Assembly: GCF_031583145.1 (NCBI RefSeq)
Contig: NZ_CP134050.1
Coordinates: 30,001 to 94,000 of the forward strand
Length of the DNA: 64,000 bases
Direction of reading: 5' to 3'
Source of the DNA: Brevibacillus brevis
GTDB lineage: Bacteria > Bacillota > Bacilli > Brevibacillales > Brevibacillaceae
Position numbers and translations under genes: made by a program. Position 1 is the stretch's first letter. Each line of letters begins with the position of its first letter. This document shows positions 61,729-64,000 of this stretch, piece by piece. The notes below the pieces were generated by a model. It worked only from the letters and a program-made list of their open reading frames with translations. It was not told where the DNA came from and ran no database searches.

Positions 61729-63432
61729 ATGGCTTATACCGCGCTGTATCGCGTATACCGACCGCAGACGTTTCAGGATGTCGTCGGACAAGAACATGTG
61801 ACGATTACCTTGCGTAATGCCTTGCGCGAAGGAAGGCTTTCCCATGCTTATTTGTTCAATGGTCCCCGCGGTACGGGCAAGACGAGTGCGGCGAAAATCA
61901 TGTCCAAAGCCGTAAACTGCGAACAGCCGATCGACGGCGAGCCGTGCAACGAGTGCGGCACATGTCGGGCGATCATGAGCGGTTCGGTCACCGACGTGCT
62001 GGAGATCGACGCTGCTTCCAACCGCGGGGTTGAAGAAATCCGCGACATTCGCGATAAAGTCAAATTCGCCCCCAGCGACGTCAAGTACAAGGTGTACATC
62101 ATTGACGAGGTGCATATGCTGACGACGGAGGCGTTTAATGCGCTTCTGAAAACGCTGGAGGAACCGCCATCCCACGTCATTTTCATTTTGGCGACGACGG
62201 AGCCGCACAAGCTGCCGGCGACTATCATTTCGCGCTGCCAGCGTTTCGACTTCCATCGGATTCCCCTGAAAGTCATGGTCGATTTGCTTCAGCGAATCTG
62301 CCAGTCGCAAGGGGTCCGAGTGGAGGAACAGGCGCTTCAGCTGGTAGCGAAGATGGCGGAAGGCGGAGCGCGCGACGCCCTCAGCCTCCTGGATCAGGCG
62401 ATCAGCTACAGTCGGGATGAGGTGCGGGCGAGCGATATCATGCAAATTACCGGTACGGTGTCGCAGACGTACTTTTCCCTACTGGCACGCCATATTGCCG
62501 AGCGCGATGTGGCAAAGGTGATGGAGCAGTTCGATCAGGTCATGGTCCAGGGAAAGGATCCCGAGCAGTTCCTGCATGACTTTCTTTATTACTACCGGGA
62601 TATGCTGCTCTTGAAGACGGCTCCCGGGCTGGAGGAAATCGTGGAGCGGACGATGATCGACGATCAGTTCGCAAGCGTGGCGGAGCTGTACGGGTTTCCT
62701 GAGCTGTACGCCGCGATCGAGACGTGCAACCAGGCGCTGGCCCAGTTGAAGTGGTCGACGTACGCCAGAGTGCTTGTGGAGCTGACGCTGGTCAAATTGT
62801 GCCAGCCCGTGGCCCAGCAGGCAGGAGCGGCGGCTGTCGCGGTAGCGCCGCAATCCGGCGAGGAGGACCTGGCCGGCATGGCCAATCGCATCCGTGTCCT
62901 GGAAGAACGTCTCATGCAGGTCATGCAGGGGCAAGTAAGCATTCCGGCGCAAAAAGCGGAGGAGCCGCGGAAGGCGGAGCCGAAGCGAGTCGCTGCGGCG
63001 GGAGGCGGGTCCCGTACTCCGATGAACAAGGTCCGGGAAGTGGCCAAATCCATGGACGAAAATCTGACTCGTCAGGTGCGCGGACAATGGAGCCAAATTT
63101 TGACCGATCTGAAAAAGGTGAAAATCCAGTACCAGGCTTGGCTGGTCAACGGTCAGCCTGTTGCTGCGGGCAGTGATGCGGTGGTCGTTACATTTACCAG
63201 CCCCATCCACTGCGATAAAACCATGGAGCCTGAATTGAAAAGCGTAGTGGAACGGGTCATGCAAAACGTGCTCGGCAGGCCGTTGCATCTGCTCTCTGTC
63301 ATGGAAGAGGAGTGGCAGTCGGTCGAACAGCATTCGGGACCAAAGGATGCCGCAGCCGAAGAAGAGCAGGATCCGTTTCTGGCAGAGGCCATCAAGCTCG
63401 TGGGCGAATCACTTGTCGAAGTAAAAGATTGA
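61729..63432 (+). CDS. dnaX: DNA polymerase III subunits gamma and tau
   Basis: The 567-residue clamp-loader ATPase has [15 protein letters not shown], Walker [10 protein letters not shown] near residue 45, the zinc-binding cysteines [10 protein letters not shown], Walker B IIDEVHML, the sensor ATTEPHKLP and the SRCQRFDF arginine finger. Its C-terminal third is the tau-specific tail. ATG 61729 gives the usual MAYxALYR start; its ribosome site (GGGGAG) is rather far, at 13 nt. Confidence 0.97.
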   Translation: MAYTALYRVYRPQTFQDVVGQEHVTITLRNALREGRLSHAYLFNGPRGTGKTSAAKIMSKAVNCEQPIDGEPCNECGTCRAIMSGSVTDVLEIDAASNRGVEEIRDIRDKVKFAPSDVKYKVYIIDEVHMLTTEAFNALLKTLEEPPSHVIFILATTEPHKLPATIISRCQRFDFHRIPLKVMVDLLQRICQSQGVRVEEQALQLVAKMAEGGARDALSLLDQAISYSRDEVRASDIMQITGTVSQTYFSLLARHIAERDVAKVMEQFDQVMVQGKDPEQFLHDFLYYYRDMLLLKTAPGLEEIVERTMIDDQFASVAELYGFPELYAAIETCNQALAQLKWSTYARVLVELTLVKLCQPVAQQAGAAAVAVAPQSGEEDLAGMANRIRVLEERLMQVMQGQVSIPAQKAEEPRKAEPKRVAAAGGGSRTPMNKVREVAKSMDENLTRQVRGQWSQILTDLKKVKIQYQAWLVNGQPVAAGSDAVVVTFTSPIHCDKTMEPELKSVVERVMQNVLGRPLHLLSVMEEEWQSVEQHSGPKDAAAEEEQDPFLAEAIKLVGESLVEVKD

Positions 63433-63463
63433 TCGAAAAAAGACCGTAGGGAGGAATCCTCGT

Positions 63464-63784
63464 ATGAAAAACATGCAGCAAATGCAGCAGATGATGAAGC
63501 AAGTGAAAAAAATGCAGGAAGAAATGGCGAAAGCGCAAGAAGCGCTGAAAGACAAAGTCGTGGAGGGAACCGCTGGCGGCGGCGCTGTGCTGGTCAAGGC
63601 AGACGGCCACAAGCAAGTGAAAGAAATCGTGATCAAGCCGGAAGTCATTGATCCGGATGACGTGGAAATGCTGCAGGACCTCGTACTGACAGCGGTGAAC
63701 GACGCGCTGCGCAAAGCCGACGAGCTGATGGCGAAGGACATGAGCAAATTCACCGGAGGAATGAACATCCCGGGCTTGTTCTAG
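63464..63784 (+). CDS. ebfC: YbaB/EbfC family nucleoid-associated protein
   Basis: The 106-residue protein starts [21 protein letters not shown] and continues with [24 protein letters not shown], the usual EbfC/YaaK pattern. It binds DNA. It lies between dnaX and recR as in nearly all bacteria. The start has GGAGGAA. Confidence 0.96.
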   Translation: MKNMQQMQQMMKQVKKMQEEMAKAQEALKDKVVEGTAGGGAVLVKADGHKQVKEIVIKPEVIDPDDVEMLQDLVLTAVNDALRKADELMAKDMSKFTGGMNIPGLF

Positions 63785-63809
63785 ACAAACAGTTGAAGGA
63801 GCAAACGAG

Positions 63810-64000
63810 ATGTTCTATCCGGAACCGGTAACCAAGCTGATCGAAGGATTTATGAAACTGCCCGGCATTGGACCGAAAACCGCCGGGCGGCTTGCCTTTT
63901 TTGTCCTCAACATGAAAGAGGACGATGTGCTGGATTTGGCCAAGGCGCTGGTCAATGCCAAACGCCAGCTGCACTACTGTTCCATCTGCAACAACATCAC
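63810..64000 (+). CDS. recR: Recombination mediator protein RecR, 5' part
   Basis: The start [31 protein letters not shown] with its helix-hairpin-helix, and the first cysteines of the zinc finger (HYCSICNNI), are present. The gene runs off the window end after 63 codons. Confidence 0.96.
   Translation, partial: MFYPEPVTKLIEGFMKLPGIGPKTAGRLAFFVLNMKEDDVLDLAKALVNAKRQLHYCSICNNI

Overview
The window comes from the chromosome of an aerobic, spore-forming Firmicute of the Brevibacillus/Paenibacillus type. The evidence is gene order: 23S rRNA, yaaC (reversed), guaB, dacA, pdxS, pdxT, a T-box-controlled serS, then tadA, tRNA-Ser, the large SRP RNA, dnaX, ebfC/yaaK and recR. This is the origin-proximal backbone known from Bacillus subtilis, but several accessory blocks have been added between serS and dnaX. 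The genus is an inference from gene order and protein character; no database was searched.

Layout. 1-2.5 kb: 3' part of a 23S rRNA gene followed by terminators, with no 5S gene. 2.6-10.2 kb: yaaC, guaB, dacA, pdxST, serS. 10.4-13.8 kb: a 50-residue protein made of four CXXCXGXG zinc repeats, then the glyoxylate shunt genes aceB and aceA. 13.87-26.85 kb: an AT-rich island between two identical, full-length tRNA-Arg(CCT) genes. It holds a frameshifted integrase, a frameshifted homing-endonuclease-like gene, a precisely definable IS21-family element sitting in another gene, an intact second tyrosine recombinase, a resolvase remnant, and a two-gene PD-(D/E)XK nuclease plus P-loop ATPase pair that looks like a defence module. 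27-36 kb: MarR/MFS pair, HxlR/DoxX pair, a PTS operon (antiterminator, IIA, HPr, GlcNAc-type IIBC) with two RAT/terminator switches, YkuK-like protein, nitroreductase, tadA. 36.3-41.8 kb: pseudouridine synthase, tRNA-Ser(CGA), and a persulfide-detoxification cluster (TusA-rhodanese, rhodanese-metallo-beta-lactamase, TusA, TauE-type exporter, DsrE, CstR) with two CstR-type operators. 41.9-53.9 kb: a sigma-54 regulon for agmatine/putrescine/GABA catabolism. 54-59.5 kb: SDR-like reductase, DUF4870 protein, phospholipid-type methyltransferase, DedA, EamA transporter, HD-GYP phosphodiesterase. 59.6-64 kb: SRP RNA, PAS sensor kinase, dnaX, ebfC, and the start of recR.

The most interesting system is the sigma-54 polyamine regulon. 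A CBS-PAS-PAS-AAA-HTH activator is encoded next to aminotransferase, aldehyde dehydrogenase, ureohydrolase and permease genes whose combined reactions would take agmatine through putrescine and GABA to succinate. Four -24/-12 promoters serve these genes (a fifth precedes a DUF3055-like gene). Three 35-bp dyads with the same strict 5-bp modular layout (TATTC-N5-TGNAT-N5-ATGNA-N5-GAATA) lie about 85-110 bp upstream of the promoters. One dyad sits midway between two divergent promoters. Short peptide ORFs sit in two of the leaders.

All coordinates and motifs were read by eye. Protein family names rest on remembered motifs and context and are graded by confidence.
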